A stretch of 64,000 bases of DNA, taken from contig CALRPI020000007.1 in assembly GCA_943370025.1 (NCBI GenBank), positions 33,338 through 97,337 on the forward strand, given 5' to 3'. Below, piece by piece: positions 8,417 to 17,551 of this stretch. The stretch comes from JAAUUE01 sp943370025 (GTDB lineage: Bacteria; Cyanobacteriota; Cyanobacteriia; Cyanobacteriales; JAAUUE01). The translations under genes and the position numbers were made by a program. Below the pieces are notes generated by a model. The model saw only the letters and a program-made list of their open reading frames with translations, ran no database searches and was not told the DNA's origin. The stretch's first letter is position 1; every line of letters starts with the position of its first letter.

Positions 8417-9901
8417 ATGACTACGGCGACCCCAGTAAAAACCGCATACGAAGTAATTATTGGCTTGGAAACCCATTGCCAACTGAGTACCCAAACCAAG
8501 ATTTTCTCCAGCTCCTCCACCAAATTTGGCGGCACTCCCAATACCAATATTGATCCCATCTGTCTGGGAATGCCGGGGGTGTTGCCGGTGTTGAATGAGA
8601 TGGTCTTAGAATACGCAGTCAAGGCTGGCTTGGCTCTCAATTGCCAAATTGCTCCCTACAGCAAGTTCGATCGCAAGCAATATTTCTACCCCGACCTACC
8701 CAAGAACTATCAAATTTCTCAGTTTGACCTGCCCATTGCTGAACATGGCTGGATTGAAATCACCACCCCAGATGCTGAGGGCAAACCCTTAGTCAAGAAA
8801 ATTGGCATCACTCGGCTGCATATGGAAGAAGATGCCGGAAAATTAGTCCATGCCGGGAGCGATCGCCTGTCTGGTTCCACCTATTCCCTTGTAGATTACA
8901 ACCGGGCTGGGATTCCCCTGATTGAAATCGTCTCGGAACCGGATCTGCGCTCTGGCGTGGAAGCTGCCGCCTATGCTCAAGAAATTCGCCGGATTGTCCG
9001 TTATCTAGGGGTCAGTGATGGCAATATGCAGGAAGGTTCCCTGCGTTGTGATGTAAATATTTCCGTCCGTCCTGTGGGGCAGAAAGAATTTGGCGTGAAG
9101 GTGGAAATCAAAAATATGAATTCCTTCAGTGCGATCGAGAAGGCGATTAACTACGAGATCGATCGGCAGATTGCGGCGATCGAAGCTGAGGAAGAAATTT
9201 TCCAAGAAACACGCCTCTGGGAAGAAAATAACCAACGCACCATCAGTATGCGGAAAAAGGAAGGCTCCAGCGACTACCGCTACTTCCCAGAGCCGGATCT
9301 GCCCCCGATCAAGGTTTCCCCTGACCAACTGGAGCAATGGCGCAGTGAATTGCCGGAACTACCAGCGATCAAACGTAGTCGCTATGGCACGGAATATGGA
9401 TTATCGGTCTACGACACTGCCGTGCTGACGGACGATCGCGGTGTTGCCGAATACTTCGAGGCGGCGGTTTCCCTACTGCCCAAACCCAAAGCTATTAGCA
9501 ACTGGGTCACCGGAGATATTGCTGCTTACCTAAATACCCATAGGGTCAAGATCAATGAATTAGCCCTTACTCCGGTGGTGCTGGCAGAACTAGTCGCTCT
9601 GATTGAAGATGGCACCATCAGCGGCAAAATTGCCAAGGATCTCTTGCCAGAACTGATTGCCCAAGGTGGCTCCGTGAAGGCATTGGTGGAAAGCAAAGGC
9701 TTAGTGCAAATTTCTGATTCTGGCGAACTAGAAAAAATCATTGATGAAGTGATTGCCTCCAATCCTAAGGAGCTAGAACAGTATCAGGGCGGCAAAACCA
9801 AACTCCTCGGCTTCTTTGTTGGTCAAGTGATGAAACAATCTGGCGGCAGAGCAGACCCCAAACTCACCAATCAACTCCTACAACAAAAGCTAAATCCCTA
9901 G
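8417..9901 (+). CDS. gatB: Asp-tRNA(Asn)/Glu-tRNA(Gln) amidotransferase subunit B
   Basis: GatB is the kinase/amidotransferase-side subunit of the GatCAB complex that converts Glu-tRNA(Gln) to Gln-tRNA(Gln), and in many bacteria Asp-tRNA(Asn) to Asn-tRNA(Asn). Seen are the start block YEVIIGLETHCQL, the signature LPKNYQISQFDLPI, RLHMEEDAGK, DYNRAGIPLIEIVSEPD and SSDYRYFPEPDLPP, and the C-terminal YqeY-like tRNA-binding tail (QYQGGKTKLLGFFVGQVMK). The 494 residues are full length. gatA and gatC are not in the window, which is usual for cyanobacteria. Weak hairpins with T-runs follow the stop. Confidence 0.96.
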   Translation: MTTATPVKTAYEVIIGLETHCQLSTQTKIFSSSSTKFGGTPNTNIDPICLGMPGVLPVLNEMVLEYAVKAGLALNCQIAPYSKFDRKQYFYPDLPKNYQISQFDLPIAEHGWIEITTPDAEGKPLVKKIGITRLHMEEDAGKLVHAGSDRLSGSTYSLVDYNRAGIPLIEIVSEPDLRSGVEAAAYAQEIRRIVRYLGVSDGNMQEGSLRCDVNISVRPVGQKEFGVKVEIKNMNSFSAIEKAINYEIDRQIAAIEAEEEIFQETRLWEENNQRTISMRKKEGSSDYRYFPEPDLPPIKVSPDQLEQWRSELPELPAIKRSRYGTEYGLSVYDTAVLTDDRGVAEYFEAAVSLLPKPKAISNWVTGDIAAYLNTHRVKINELALTPVVLAELVALIEDGTISGKIAKDLLPELIAQGGSVKALVESKGLVQISDSGELEKIIDEVIASNPKELEQYQGGKTKLLGFFVGQVMKQSGGRADPKLTNQLLQQKLNP

Positions 9902-9911
9902 TAATTGAAAA

Positions 9912-9933
9912 TAGCCTCTGTACGGCTTTTTTT
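9912..9933 (+). terminator. Possible weak terminator after gatB
   Basis: A four-base stem (agcc/ggct) is followed by seven T residues, 11 bp after the gatB stop. Confidence 0.35.
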
Positions 9934-10068
9934 AACTCCACCTGCTCGGTTACTCTAGTTACGTATTTTTTCGTACACCTCTAGCTAGGAATTTAGATAA
10001 TTAATAAAATAGGGGGTGACACCCCCCACACCTAATGCTATATTGTTCTCAGTAGATGCACCCTGATA

Positions 10069-10108
10069 GCCGGGAGAAGAATTTTATATTTTTCTCCCGA
10101 CTTTTTTT
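10069..10108 (+). terminator. Rho-independent-type terminator
   Basis: An 8-bp stem (cgggagaa/ttctcccg) with an AT-rich loop is followed by actttttttg. It is 170 bp downstream of gatB and may end that transcript. Confidence 0.6.
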
Positions 10109-10124
10109 GTCTATAGCAACTCAA

Positions 10125-10416
10125 GGACCTGAGTTCGATAAGGGTTTCAGGAGTTTTCATCGAACTCCTAAGAAACAACTTTTTGAGTAAAGCCTAAAAC
10201 CTAGTCTATTCAATGCTTTTGTTTCTTTTGCCCTTCCCAGAGGTTTGCCTCTGTTGGAGACTCACATTAAATTGATAAGTTGAAGAATTGCGTCAGAGTC
10301 AAACAGTAATCTTGCAGCACTAAAATAATCTATTTACGGAGGATTCAGCGGTTTGTCTTATTTCATGGCAAGCGATTTCCACACAAAATCTTGGGCAAGG
10401 CAGAGATCGCCCTAGG
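10125..10416. other. Intergenic region with a family F block, no gene seen
   Basis: The block gagttcgataagggtttcag followed by gagttttcatcgaactc (about 10131-10168) recurs at 28348-28385, where its outer arms gain the extra cgtgag. The rest shows no gene or RNA that I recognise. Confidence 0.45.
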
Positions 10417-10977
10417 CTAAGGCTCAGAGATCTGGCGCATCAAGTAAGCCACCCCAAAATCTCCATTGGGATGATCCCTTAGTTTCTCTGCCAAATCGAA
10501 TACTAACTTTGCGAGTTCTGGTCCAAGTTTATCGATCGTCGCTTGCCGTTCCTTGGATGTTTGTTGCAATTGTCGGGCTTGGGTTTGCCATTCTGATGAA
10601 AATAGTTGATCGATCGTCGTGTGTAGCCCCAAGGTTTCTAGCACATCCCACTCCCCATGATCACACCAAATTCCTTGACAGCTAGAACACCTTTCGACAT
10701 AAAAAGGATTTTCTAGCATTACCTTAGCTCTAGAAAGATAGCGCCGACATTCTGGACATAGTGCCCCCTTAGTATCGTAGGGAGACTGCACATAATCAAC
10801 TTTGAGAGTATCTGTAAAATGCATCTTATTCCGGGCTTGGGGTTGGCGGCTCTGCCAATCTGCATAGTTTTCAGCGGGGATCCATGTCCCCTTACACTCA
10901 TAACAATCTTCTACTGCCAAATGACTAGATAAAATACCGCTTTGCAATTCACTGCTCTTACACTTAGGACATTGCAC
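10417..10977 (-). CDS. Zinc-ribbon protein (zf-TFIIB type)
   Basis: The 186-residue protein carries two CXXC...CXXC zinc ribbons: residues 3-28 (CPKC...CYECKGTW) and about 73-101 (CPEC...CSSCQGIWCDHGEWDVL). The second has the C-S-S-C-x-G-I-W-x-D-x-G-E pattern of zf-TFIIB domain proteins. The C-terminal half is charged and helical (LGPELAKLVFDLAEKLRDHP). The function is unknown; metal binding is inferred from the cysteines. It follows the bestrophin gene by 57 bp on the same strand. Confidence 0.82.
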   Translation of the reverse strand: MQCPKCKSSELQSGILSSHLAVEDCYECKGTWIPAENYADWQSRQPQARNKMHFTDTLKVDYVQSPYDTKGALCPECRRYLSRAKVMLENPFYVERCSSCQGIWCDHGEWDVLETLGLHTTIDQLFSSEWQTQARQLQQTSKERQATIDKLGPELAKLVFDLAEKLRDHPNGDFGVAYLMRQISEP

Positions 10978-11034
10978 TGATCTCGATCCTCCTATTGCCG
11001 ATTCTGTTGCCGATTAGTTTCTCATTTCCTAGAA

Positions 11035-11940
11035 TCAATCTTTTGCATTATATAAAACACTAGGGCTTAAAGTCATCAAATCTTCTAAATTAAGGCGCAT
11101 AGTAGTGCAGATTCTATCTAAGGGCAAGTCATTGGCATCATAGCCAAAAGGATTTTCAATTTCAATGCCAATTTCTTCAATCCCTAATAAAGTAAAACTA
11201 ATTAATCCTACGACTAAACCCGTTAGTCCTTGTAGGGAATTAACTAGTTGAAATGGCAAAAGTAGACAATAGATTAATAGTAATTGCTTGAGGTGAATGG
11301 CATAAGCGAGAGGCATAGGAGTCCTCAGAATTCGTTCACAACCGCCTAGGGCATCGACTAGATTATCTAATAGCTTTTGCATAGTTTCTAGCTGGTAGGA
11401 ATTGATACAGCTTGCTTGATATTGTTGCTGAAGATAGTCACTAATCCAGAAGGCGATCTCTAGGGGGGGATTATGGAAATTTTTGAGTTGAAAGTATTGA
11501 TTCGTGGGGATCAATTCTTGGAGTTCTTCTTGATCAATTGACTCGTCTCGGAGATGTAGTTTGGTGGCGATCGCAAAAGCTACAAGCAATCTCATAAACA
11601 CCATTTTTTTGCTTCTATCCTCTGGGGTGACGGTCGCAATATTCACCCACATCTGCCGTGACAAATTCCGAATACTATTATTCATAGTTCCCCACAAGCG
11701 CCGTCCTTCCCAGAAGCGATCGTAGGCAGTATTAGTCCGAAATACTAATAATAAACCCAAGACAATACTAGGTACGATCGTCCCTAAAATAGGATAGGAA
11801 ACTGGCACTTGATAAAAATGCAACAGAGAAATAAAAACTCCAAACAGCCCACATCCTAATACTCGCTTATAAACAGCAGGAATTACAGAACCTTTTAACT
11901 GAGTGGCTACTCTTAACCAGTTTTGTCTCTCCATACTCAT
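11035..11940 (-). CDS. Bestrophin family anion channel-like protein
   Basis: This is a cyanobacterial bestrophin (UPF0187) protein, a pentameric chloride-type channel family; plant relatives sit in thylakoids and tune the proton motive force. Seen are an N-terminal hydrophobic pair (FGVFISLLHFY, ILGTIVPSIVLGLLLVFRTN), the NTAYDRFWEGRRLWG block with the conserved Trp and Arg after the first helices, a later membrane pair (LKQLLLIYCLLLPFQLV, GLVVGLISFTLLGIEEIG) and IEIENPFGYDANDLPLD, which matches the Ca2+-clasp region of bestrophins. The ATG at 11940 gives 301 residues; the longer frame would need a TTG start at 11952. Localisation and ion are family inference. Confidence 0.88.
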   Translation of the reverse strand: MSMERQNWLRVATQLKGSVIPAVYKRVLGCGLFGVFISLLHFYQVPVSYPILGTIVPSIVLGLLLVFRTNTAYDRFWEGRRLWGTMNNSIRNLSRQMWVNIATVTPEDRSKKMVFMRLLVAFAIATKLHLRDESIDQEELQELIPTNQYFQLKNFHNPPLEIAFWISDYLQQQYQASCINSYQLETMQKLLDNLVDALGGCERILRTPMPLAYAIHLKQLLLIYCLLLPFQLVNSLQGLTGLVVGLISFTLLGIEEIGIEIENPFGYDANDLPLDRICTTMRLNLEDLMTLSPSVLYNAKD

Positions 11941-12039
11941 AGGACATATCAAGGTAGTGAAAATAATTAGAATTGCTTTAGTAATTCTAGATAACTTAGA
12001 CTTGATCAGGGTAAATCATTTAGAATTATGCCAACAGAA

Positions 12040-12083
12040 TATAGCGATCCTAAATCATTTGTGGATTTTTTAGGATTGCTATA
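12040..12083. repeat. Family C element, minimal copy
   Basis: A 44-bp unit runs from tatagcgatcctaaat to taggattgctata with no inserted hairpin. It shares its last TA with the next, longer copy. Confidence 0.75.
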
Positions 12084-12183
12084 TAGCGATCCTAAATGGT
12101 TTTACCCGCCTTCGGCGGGTGAAACCATTTACTAGAAGCAAGTTGACTTGGCAACTGTTAGAAAATGATTTAGGACTGCTATA
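12082..12183. repeat. Family C element with tacccgcc interior
   Basis: It is bounded by tatagcgatcctaaat and atttaggactgctata. The interior is a ggttttacccgcc/ggcgggtgaaacc hairpin followed by agaagcaagttgacttgg. The same interior is found at 54652 and, in reverse, at 63394. It lies just upstream of the 5-oxoprolinase gene. Confidence 0.85.
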
Positions 12184-12220
12184 TTACAACATATTAAACA
12201 GCTTTCGATAGGGGTGGAGG

Positions 12221-15200
12221 ATGAGAGAGAAGGATATTAGCTGGCAATTTTGGGTCGATCGCGGCGGCACTTTTACCGATATTGTTGCCAAAATGCCTGA
12301 TGGTCAAGTCAAAGTTCATAAACTCCTCTCGGAACAACCTAGTAGATACCCAGATGCTGTTCTCCAAGGGATGCGGGATATTTTGCATTTACCCACCGAT
12401 GCCCCCATACCGACAGAAAAGATTCAATCTATCAAAATGGGGACAACTGTAGGCACTAATGCCCTGTTGGAAAGAAAGGGCGAACCTACGGTTTTAGTGA
12501 TCACTAAAGGATTTAAAGATGCCTTGCGGATTGGATATCAAAACCGCCCCGACATTTTTGCCCTAGAAATTAAGCTACCTGCTCCCCTTTACAGCGAAGT
12601 GGTGGAAGTAGCAGAACGCTACACTGCCCAGGGGGAAGAGTTGTTGCCAGTGGATTTGTCTTTAGTGGCGACAGATTTGCAGGAAATGTACGATCGCGGG
12701 TTTCGCAGTTGTGCGATCGTCTTCCTCCATGCCTATCGCTACCCAAACCATGAATTGCAAGTAGCTACCATTGCCCAAGAGATTGGCTTTACCCAAATTT
12801 CCCTCTCCCACCAAGTCAGCCCCCTCATGAAACTGATCAGCCGGGGTGACACCACCGTAGTCGATGCCTACCTCTCTCCCATCCTCCAACGCTACATCCA
12901 ACAACTAACCCAAGCCTTATGCGTATTCCCCCCCTTTTTAAGGGGGGCATGGGGGATCAACCCAGATTTAACCACAGTTCCAGATTTAAACACAGTTACA
13001 GACCATTCCTTTTCAAGAGGGCAAGGGGAGATCAACCCAAATTCAAACCCACCATCAAATCCCCCCTTTTTAAGGGGGGCAGGGGGGATCAACCTCCTCT
13101 TCATGCAATCCAACGGCGGCTTAGTCAACGCCACCAACTTCCAAGGCAAAGATTGCATCCTATCGGGACCCGCTGGGGGAATTGTCGGGGCAGTGCAAAC
13201 CAGCTTGCAAGCAGGATTTGAGAAAATCATCACCTTTGATATGGGGGGAACCTCCACCGATGTGGCGCATTTTTGTGGCGAGTATGAAAGAGTTCTAGAA
13301 ACCGAAGTGGCGGGAGTTCGAGTTCGATCGCCCATGCTGGCAATCCATACCGTGGCGGCGGGGGGTGGTTCTCTGTTGGGTTTTGATGGGATGCGTTACC
13401 GGGTTGGCCCCGATTCTGCTGGGGCGCAACCGGGGCCTGCCTGTTACCGTCAGGGCGGAGGGTTGACTGTAACCGATTGCAACCTACTGGTGGGCAAGTT
13501 GCAACCAGAATTTTTTCCCCATGTGTTTGGCAATGAGGGAAATTTACCCCTCGATGCCGAGATTATCCAAATTAAATTTCAGGAACTCGCTGAGGAGATT
13601 GGTGATGGCAGAACCGTGGCGGAGGTAGCGGCGGGATTTTTGGCGATCGCAGTGGATAAGATGGCTAATGCCATCAAGAAAATATCTCTGCAACGGGGCT
13701 ATGCTTTGGCTGATTATGCTCTCTGTTGCTTTGGGGGAGCTGGGGGACAGCACGCCTGTGCGATCGCCGATGTTTTGGGGATGAAGACTATTTTTATTCA
13801 TCCCTACGCGGGGGTTTTATCCGCCTATGGCATGGGTTTGGCGGATATGCGAGTCATCAAAGAACAAGCGATCGAAGCAGAATTAACCGATGATTTGATT
13901 ACTGAACTAACTCAGAAATTACAGATGCTTAGTCAGCAAGGAGAGGCAGAAATTCAAGCCCAAAATCAATCGCAAGATAAAGGAGATATTCAAACTCTAG
14001 AAATTTTAAGACGAGTCCATCTCCGCTATGTTGGGACAGATTCAGTGTTGATTATTGCTTTTAATTCCTGTGTATTAATGCGGGGAGAGTTTGAGCGATC
14101 GTACTCTGCCCAGTATGGATTTATCATGCCGGATAAAGCCTTAATTGTCGAGGCAATTTCTGTGGAAGTAATTAGTAAAAATCCCCTAATTCAAGAGCCT
14201 GTGATTGGCAGAACTAGCGACCAATTGCCTGCACCGATAACTAGGGTTGCTATGTATACCAATAATGCTTGGCATCAAACCCCAGTATTCGATCGCCAGC
14301 ATCTCCAGCCCGGCGATCGGATTCCTAGTCCAGCGATTATTATTGAACCTACTGGAACCAATATTATTGAACCGGGATGGGTAGCAGAAATAACCAATAA
14401 AAACCACCTAGTGTTATCTAAGCAATCTATCTCTTTGCCGCCAGAAAAACATCAGCCAGAAAATATCCAAATATCTGCAAGTAATCCTCAGAAGTTAATT
14501 ACAGCCGACCCAATTTTATTAGAAATATTTAATAACCTATTTCGTTCTGTAGCTGAACAAATGGGCATTACTCTGCAAAATACTAGTACTTCAGTCAATA
14601 TCAAAGAACGATTGGATTTTTCCTGTGCTATCTTCGATCGCCAAGGCAACCTAGTTGCCAATGCCCCCCATATTCCAGTCCATCTGGGTTCCATGAGTGA
14701 AAGTATCCAGAGCTTAATTAAAGCTAAAGGCAACTCCCTACAAAATGGCGATGTATATATTTCTAATAATCCCTACAATGGGGGGACTCACCTGCCGGAT
14801 ATTACGGTAATTACACCAGTTTTCAAGGATAAATATCTGGGAGATGTTGATCTGGATAATCCAGTAGGTAAGGATAAATATTTAGGAAATATTCTGGTGG
14901 ATAATCAAGAAGATGCTTCAGAAATATCTTCAGATATATTATTTTATGTAGCCTCTAGAGGACACCATGCCGACATTGGTGGCATCACTCCCGGCTCCAT
15001 GCCGCCCCATAGTCAAAACATTACAGAAGAAGGAATTTTAATCGATAATTTCCGTTTAGTTGATGGAAATAATTCGATATTTCAGGAATCAGAATTAATT
15101 GAACTACTGACAAATCATCCCTATCCAGCTCGAAATCCTCGCCAAAATATTGCCGATCTCCAAGCGCAAATTGCTGCTAATCAACAGGGGATTAAGGAAT

Positions 15201-16132
15201 TACGAAACCTCATCCAAAACTATAGTCTAGCTACGGTACATGCTTACATGAAATTTGTTCAAGATAATGCCAAAGTTGCAGTGCAGCGGGTGATTTCTCA
15301 ATTAACCAATGGGAGTTTTACTTGTCAACTAGATGATGGCAAGCAAATTCAGGTAGCAGTGGCGATCGACCCCCAAAACCAAACGGCAAAAATAGATTTC
15401 ACCGGAACTTCTGCCCAGTTAACTAATAACTTCAACGCTCCCAAAGCAGTGGTGAAATCAGCAGTTATGTATGTATTTCGGACGTTGGTGCGGGATGATA
15501 TTCCTCTGAATGCTGGGTGTTTGGAACCATTGGAAATTATTATTCCTCCCCACTCCTGCCTAGACCCCCAAAGTCCGGCGGCAGTGGTGGCAGGGAATGT
15601 GGAAACTTCGCAGCTCATCACCGACGCTTTGTATGCTGCCCTCGACGTGATGGCGGCAGCCCAAGGCACGATGAATAATTTCACCTTTGGCAATGACCAG
15701 TACCAATACTACGAAACCATCTGCGGCGGGGCGGGGGCAGGAGATGGCTTTGTCGGGGCGGATGCGGTGCATACCCACATGACAAATTCTCGATTGACGG
15801 ATCCGGAGGTGCTGGAGTGGCGGTTTCCGGTGTTAGTTAAGGAGTTTAGTCTGCGATCGGGCAGTGGTGGCTCAGGAAAATATCCCGGAGGTAAAGGGAT
15901 TGTGCGATCGATTCAATTTCTCATCCCCATGACTGCTGGAATCCTCTCTGGTCGGCGAATTGTTCCCCCCCACGGTCTCCGGGGAGGCAATCCCGGTCTA
16001 GTCGGTAAAAATTGGGTGACCCGAAAAGATAGCACAATCTTAGAGTTGGGGGGAATTGCCACGGTAGAGATGGAAGTGGGGGATGTGTTGACGATCGCTA
16101 CTCCCGGCGGTGGCGGCTACGGTAATATCTAA
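12221..16132 (+). CDS. oplA: 5-oxoprolinase, ATP-hydrolysing (fused hydantoinase A and B parts)
   Basis: The enzyme opens 5-oxo-L-proline to glutamate at the expense of ATP. At 1303 residues it holds both halves in one chain: the HyuA part (WVDRGGTFTDIVAKMPDG, ITFDMGGTSTDVAHF, CFGGAGGQHACAIADVLG) and the HyuB part from about residue 770 (VNIKERLDFSCAIFD, NNPYNGGTHLPDITV, RGHHADIGGITPGSMPP, GGGGYG at the end). A good GGAGG ribosome binding site precedes the ATG. Residues 235-291 interrupt the HyuA part with a repeat-encoded insertion (see 12923-13093) absent from the conserved join between Q-LTQAL and LLFMQSNGG. The frame stays open, so the protein may still be made; activity cannot be judged. 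Confidence 0.93.
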   Translation: MREKDISWQFWVDRGGTFTDIVAKMPDGQVKVHKLLSEQPSRYPDAVLQGMRDILHLPTDAPIPTEKIQSIKMGTTVGTNALLERKGEPTVLVITKGFKDALRIGYQNRPDIFALEIKLPAPLYSEVVEVAERYTAQGEELLPVDLSLVATDLQEMYDRGFRSCAIVFLHAYRYPNHELQVATIAQEIGFTQISLSHQVSPLMKLISRGDTTVVDAYLSPILQRYIQQLTQALCVFPPFLRGAWGINPDLTTVPDLNTVTDHSFSRGQGEINPNSNPPSNPPFLRGAGGINLLFMQSNGGLVNATNFQGKDCILSGPAGGIVGAVQTSLQAGFEKIITFDMGGTSTDVAHFCGEYERVLETEVAGVRVRSPMLAIHTVAAGGGSLLGFDGMRYRVGPDSAGAQPGPACYRQGGGLTVTDCNLLVGKLQPEFFPHVFGNEGNLPLDAEIIQIKFQELAEEIGDGRTVAEVAAGFLAIAVDKMANAIKKISLQRGYALADYALCCFGGAGGQHACAIADVLGMKTIFIHPYAGVLSAYGMGLADMRVIKEQAIEAELTDDLITELTQKLQMLSQQGEAEIQAQNQSQDKGDIQTLEILRRVHLRYVGTDSVLIIAFNSCVLMRGEFERSYSAQYGFIMPDKALIVEAISVEVISKNPLIQEPVIGRTSDQLPAPITRVAMYTNNAWHQTPVFDRQHLQPGDRIPSPAIIIEPTGTNIIEPGWVAEITNKNHLVLSKQSISLPPEKHQPENIQISASNPQKLITADPILLEIFNNLFRSVAEQMGITLQNTSTSVNIKERLDFSCAIFDRQGNLVANAPHIPVHLGSMSESIQSLIKAKGNSLQNGDVYISNNPYNGGTHLPDITVITPVFKDKYLGDVDLDNPVGKDKYLGNILVDNQEDASEISSDILFYVASRGHHADIGGITPGSMPPHSQNITEEGILIDNFRLVDGNNSIFQESELIELLTNHPYPARNPRQNIADLQAQIAANQQGIKELRNLIQNYSLATVHAYMKFVQDNAKVAVQRVISQLTNGSFTCQLDDGKQIQVAVAIDPQNQTAKIDFTGTSAQLTNNFNAPKAVVKSAVMYVFRTLVRDDIPLNAGCLEPLEIIIPPHSCLDPQSPAAVVAGNVETSQLITDALYAALDVMAAAQGTMNNFTFGNDQYQYYETICGGAGAGDGFVGADAVHTHMTNSRLTDPEVLEWRFPVLVKEFSLRSGSGGSGKYPGGKGIVRSIQFLIPMTAGILSGRRIVPPHGLRGGNPGLVGKNWVTRKDSTILELGGIATVEMEVGDVLTIATPGGGGYGNI
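12923..13093 (+). repeat. In-frame palindromic repeat insertion inside oplA
   Basis: Three related units lie in tandem: about 12926-12963, 12999-13036 and 13057-13093. Each carries a ccccctttttaaggggg-like palindrome followed by (a)gggggatcaac; the middle one is degenerate. In the oplA frame they encode PPFLRGAWGIN, HSFSRGQGEIN and PPFLRGAGGIN. The 171-bp length is a multiple of three. The same palindromic cassette is found between genes at 21604-21694. Confidence 0.85.
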
Positions 16133-16179
16133 TGGACAAATATTTGATGGCGGGTATTTATCAGTATTCTTTATCTACA

Positions 16180-16330
16180 AACCTGATGTAAGCACGGCAA
16201 TTATTATCAGTGCCCATGATCTCAAAGGGTGACAAGGAGGTTGAAAGCGAAAGAGACGTGAGTCTCTAACGGAGAGAACTACGGGAAGCAGGAAAGAAAC
16301 ACAGCTTCCTTTTTTTGGGGAATAAGCGGG
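16180..16330 (+). terminator. Structured region with terminator at 16284-16316
   Basis: A 6-bp stem (ggaagc/gcttcc) with a 14-nt loop is followed by seven T residues. It lies 150 bp after the oplA stop. Between them, agagacgtgagtctct forms another hairpin. The stretch could be a long 3' untranslated region or a small RNA with its own terminator; no known RNA family is recognised. Confidence 0.5.
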
Positions 16331-16389
16331 GGGTGTGAATCCCCCCCCACCTTAAAAATGCTCATTAGATTAATGACCACGATACTGCT

Positions 16390-17340
16390 CTAGGTCAAGG
16401 TGCTGCGATACCAGTCGATGGTTTTCTTTAGCCCTTCTTCTAGGGAAACCTTGGCTTTAAACCCCAAAACAGTTTCTGCCTTAGTCAAGTCAACGACCCG
16501 GAAAGGAATAGTCGTGGGTTTACTATCATCATAAACAGCCGTCGCCGGATTCCCCGTCACTCGCAAAATCAATTCCACAGATTCTTTGATCGTCACCGGC
16601 TGCCCAGAACCAATATTTAGAGGCTGACATTCGGCGTAATTTTCCAGCGTCAGTAAAAGTGCCTCTACCATGTCAGAGACATACATGAAGTCCCGCACTG
16701 CCGACCCGTCGCCCCACACTTCAAAGGGGTTTTGCTGCTCCACTGCTCTGCGCATCAGGGCTGGCAACACATGGGACGTGGCAAAATCAAATTTGTCGTA
16801 GGGACCATAAACATTGGTGGGGCGGATTAGGGCAATTTTCATGCCGTAGCGTTGGTAATAAAACTCGGCTAGTTTTTCAATGTAGCGCTTCATCCAGCCC
16901 ACCGCGAAGTAACTGGGGTGAGGCTCACCAGTAAAACCTTCTTCTTCCTTGACTGGGTAGGTGACGGCAGGATACACCGTGGTGCTGCTGACGAATAATA
17001 ATCTGCTAACCCCCGCCAGACAAGCAGCTTCGAGGATTTGGGAATTAATTAATAAATTAGCCGTGATATGGGCGATCGGGTTTGCTGCCATCACCGCTGC
17101 CCCAGAGGTATTCGCCGCACAAAGGATCACAAAATCCATATCTTGCACTACCTTGGCGCAGTCTTCTCGCTGAGTCAGATCACACTGGATATACTCAATG
17201 CGATCGTCCTTAATGACTGGCTCTTTACTGTGGATGGTCGCCCGGACTTGAGCACCTCGGCGGAGAAGTTCTTCAATGGTGTGGCTGCCGATCAGTCCAC
17301 TGCCGCCGGCAATTAAAACTTTCTTATCTTGATAAAACAT
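16390..17340 (-). CDS. NAD-dependent epimerase/dehydratase-like protein (extended SDR)
   Basis: This is a nucleotide-sugar-modifying extended short-chain dehydrogenase of the GDP-fucose-synthase/UDP-sugar-epimerase class. Seen are the Rossmann motif (AGGSGLIGSH), CDLTQREDC, FVSSTTVYP, LIRPTNVYGPYD and NPFEVWGDGSAVRDFMYVSD for the sugar-nucleotide site. The normal active-site YxxxK is not intact: before K151 (VGWMK) the Tyr position is Val147, and the nearest Tyr is residue 144. Length of 316 is normal. It diverges from a paralogue at 17552 with which it shares NPF.VWGDGSAVRDF, so the two are probably a duplicated pair. The substrate is unknown. Confidence 0.85.
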   Translation of the reverse strand: MFYQDKKVLIAGGSGLIGSHTIEELLRRGAQVRATIHSKEPVIKDDRIEYIQCDLTQREDCAKVVQDMDFVILCAANTSGAAVMAANPIAHITANLLINSQILEAACLAGVSRLLFVSSTTVYPAVTYPVKEEEGFTGEPHPSYFAVGWMKRYIEKLAEFYYQRYGMKIALIRPTNVYGPYDKFDFATSHVLPALMRRAVEQQNPFEVWGDGSAVRDFMYVSDMVEALLLTLENYAECQPLNIGSGQPVTIKESVELILRVTGNPATAVYDDSKPTTIPFRVVDLTKAETVLGFKAKVSLEEGLKKTIDWYRSTLT

Positions 17341-17441
17341 GGGCGATCGCTCCTATAAACTCTCGATATTATACCGACAAAGTTGCTTGATTCTAGAACT
17401 GAGAGAAATAGGCTGGTAAAATTTTGAAGTAAAAATAGGTC

Positions 17442-17533
17442 TATAGTTATCCTAAATGAATTTAGAATTTTAGAGGGTTGAGAACAGCTCCCCCGGAGGG
17501 AGAGCTGTTCTCAACCCATTTAGGATCGCTATA
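17442..17533. repeat. Family C element with ggttgagaac interior
   Basis: It has family C ends (tatagttatcctaaat, atttaggatcgctata) but a different interior: gggttgagaacagctc and its complement around ccccggaggg. The same interior is at 54752-54844. It sits between two divergent epimerase genes, close to the plus-strand start. Confidence 0.85.
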
Positions 17534-17551
17534 TAAGAGGAATAATATTTT

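Noticed and set aside
12919..13221. Frame of PPLFKGGMGDQ type inside oplA as a separate gene
   Set aside because: It is an alternative reading of the palindromic cassette within oplA, without a ribosome binding site.
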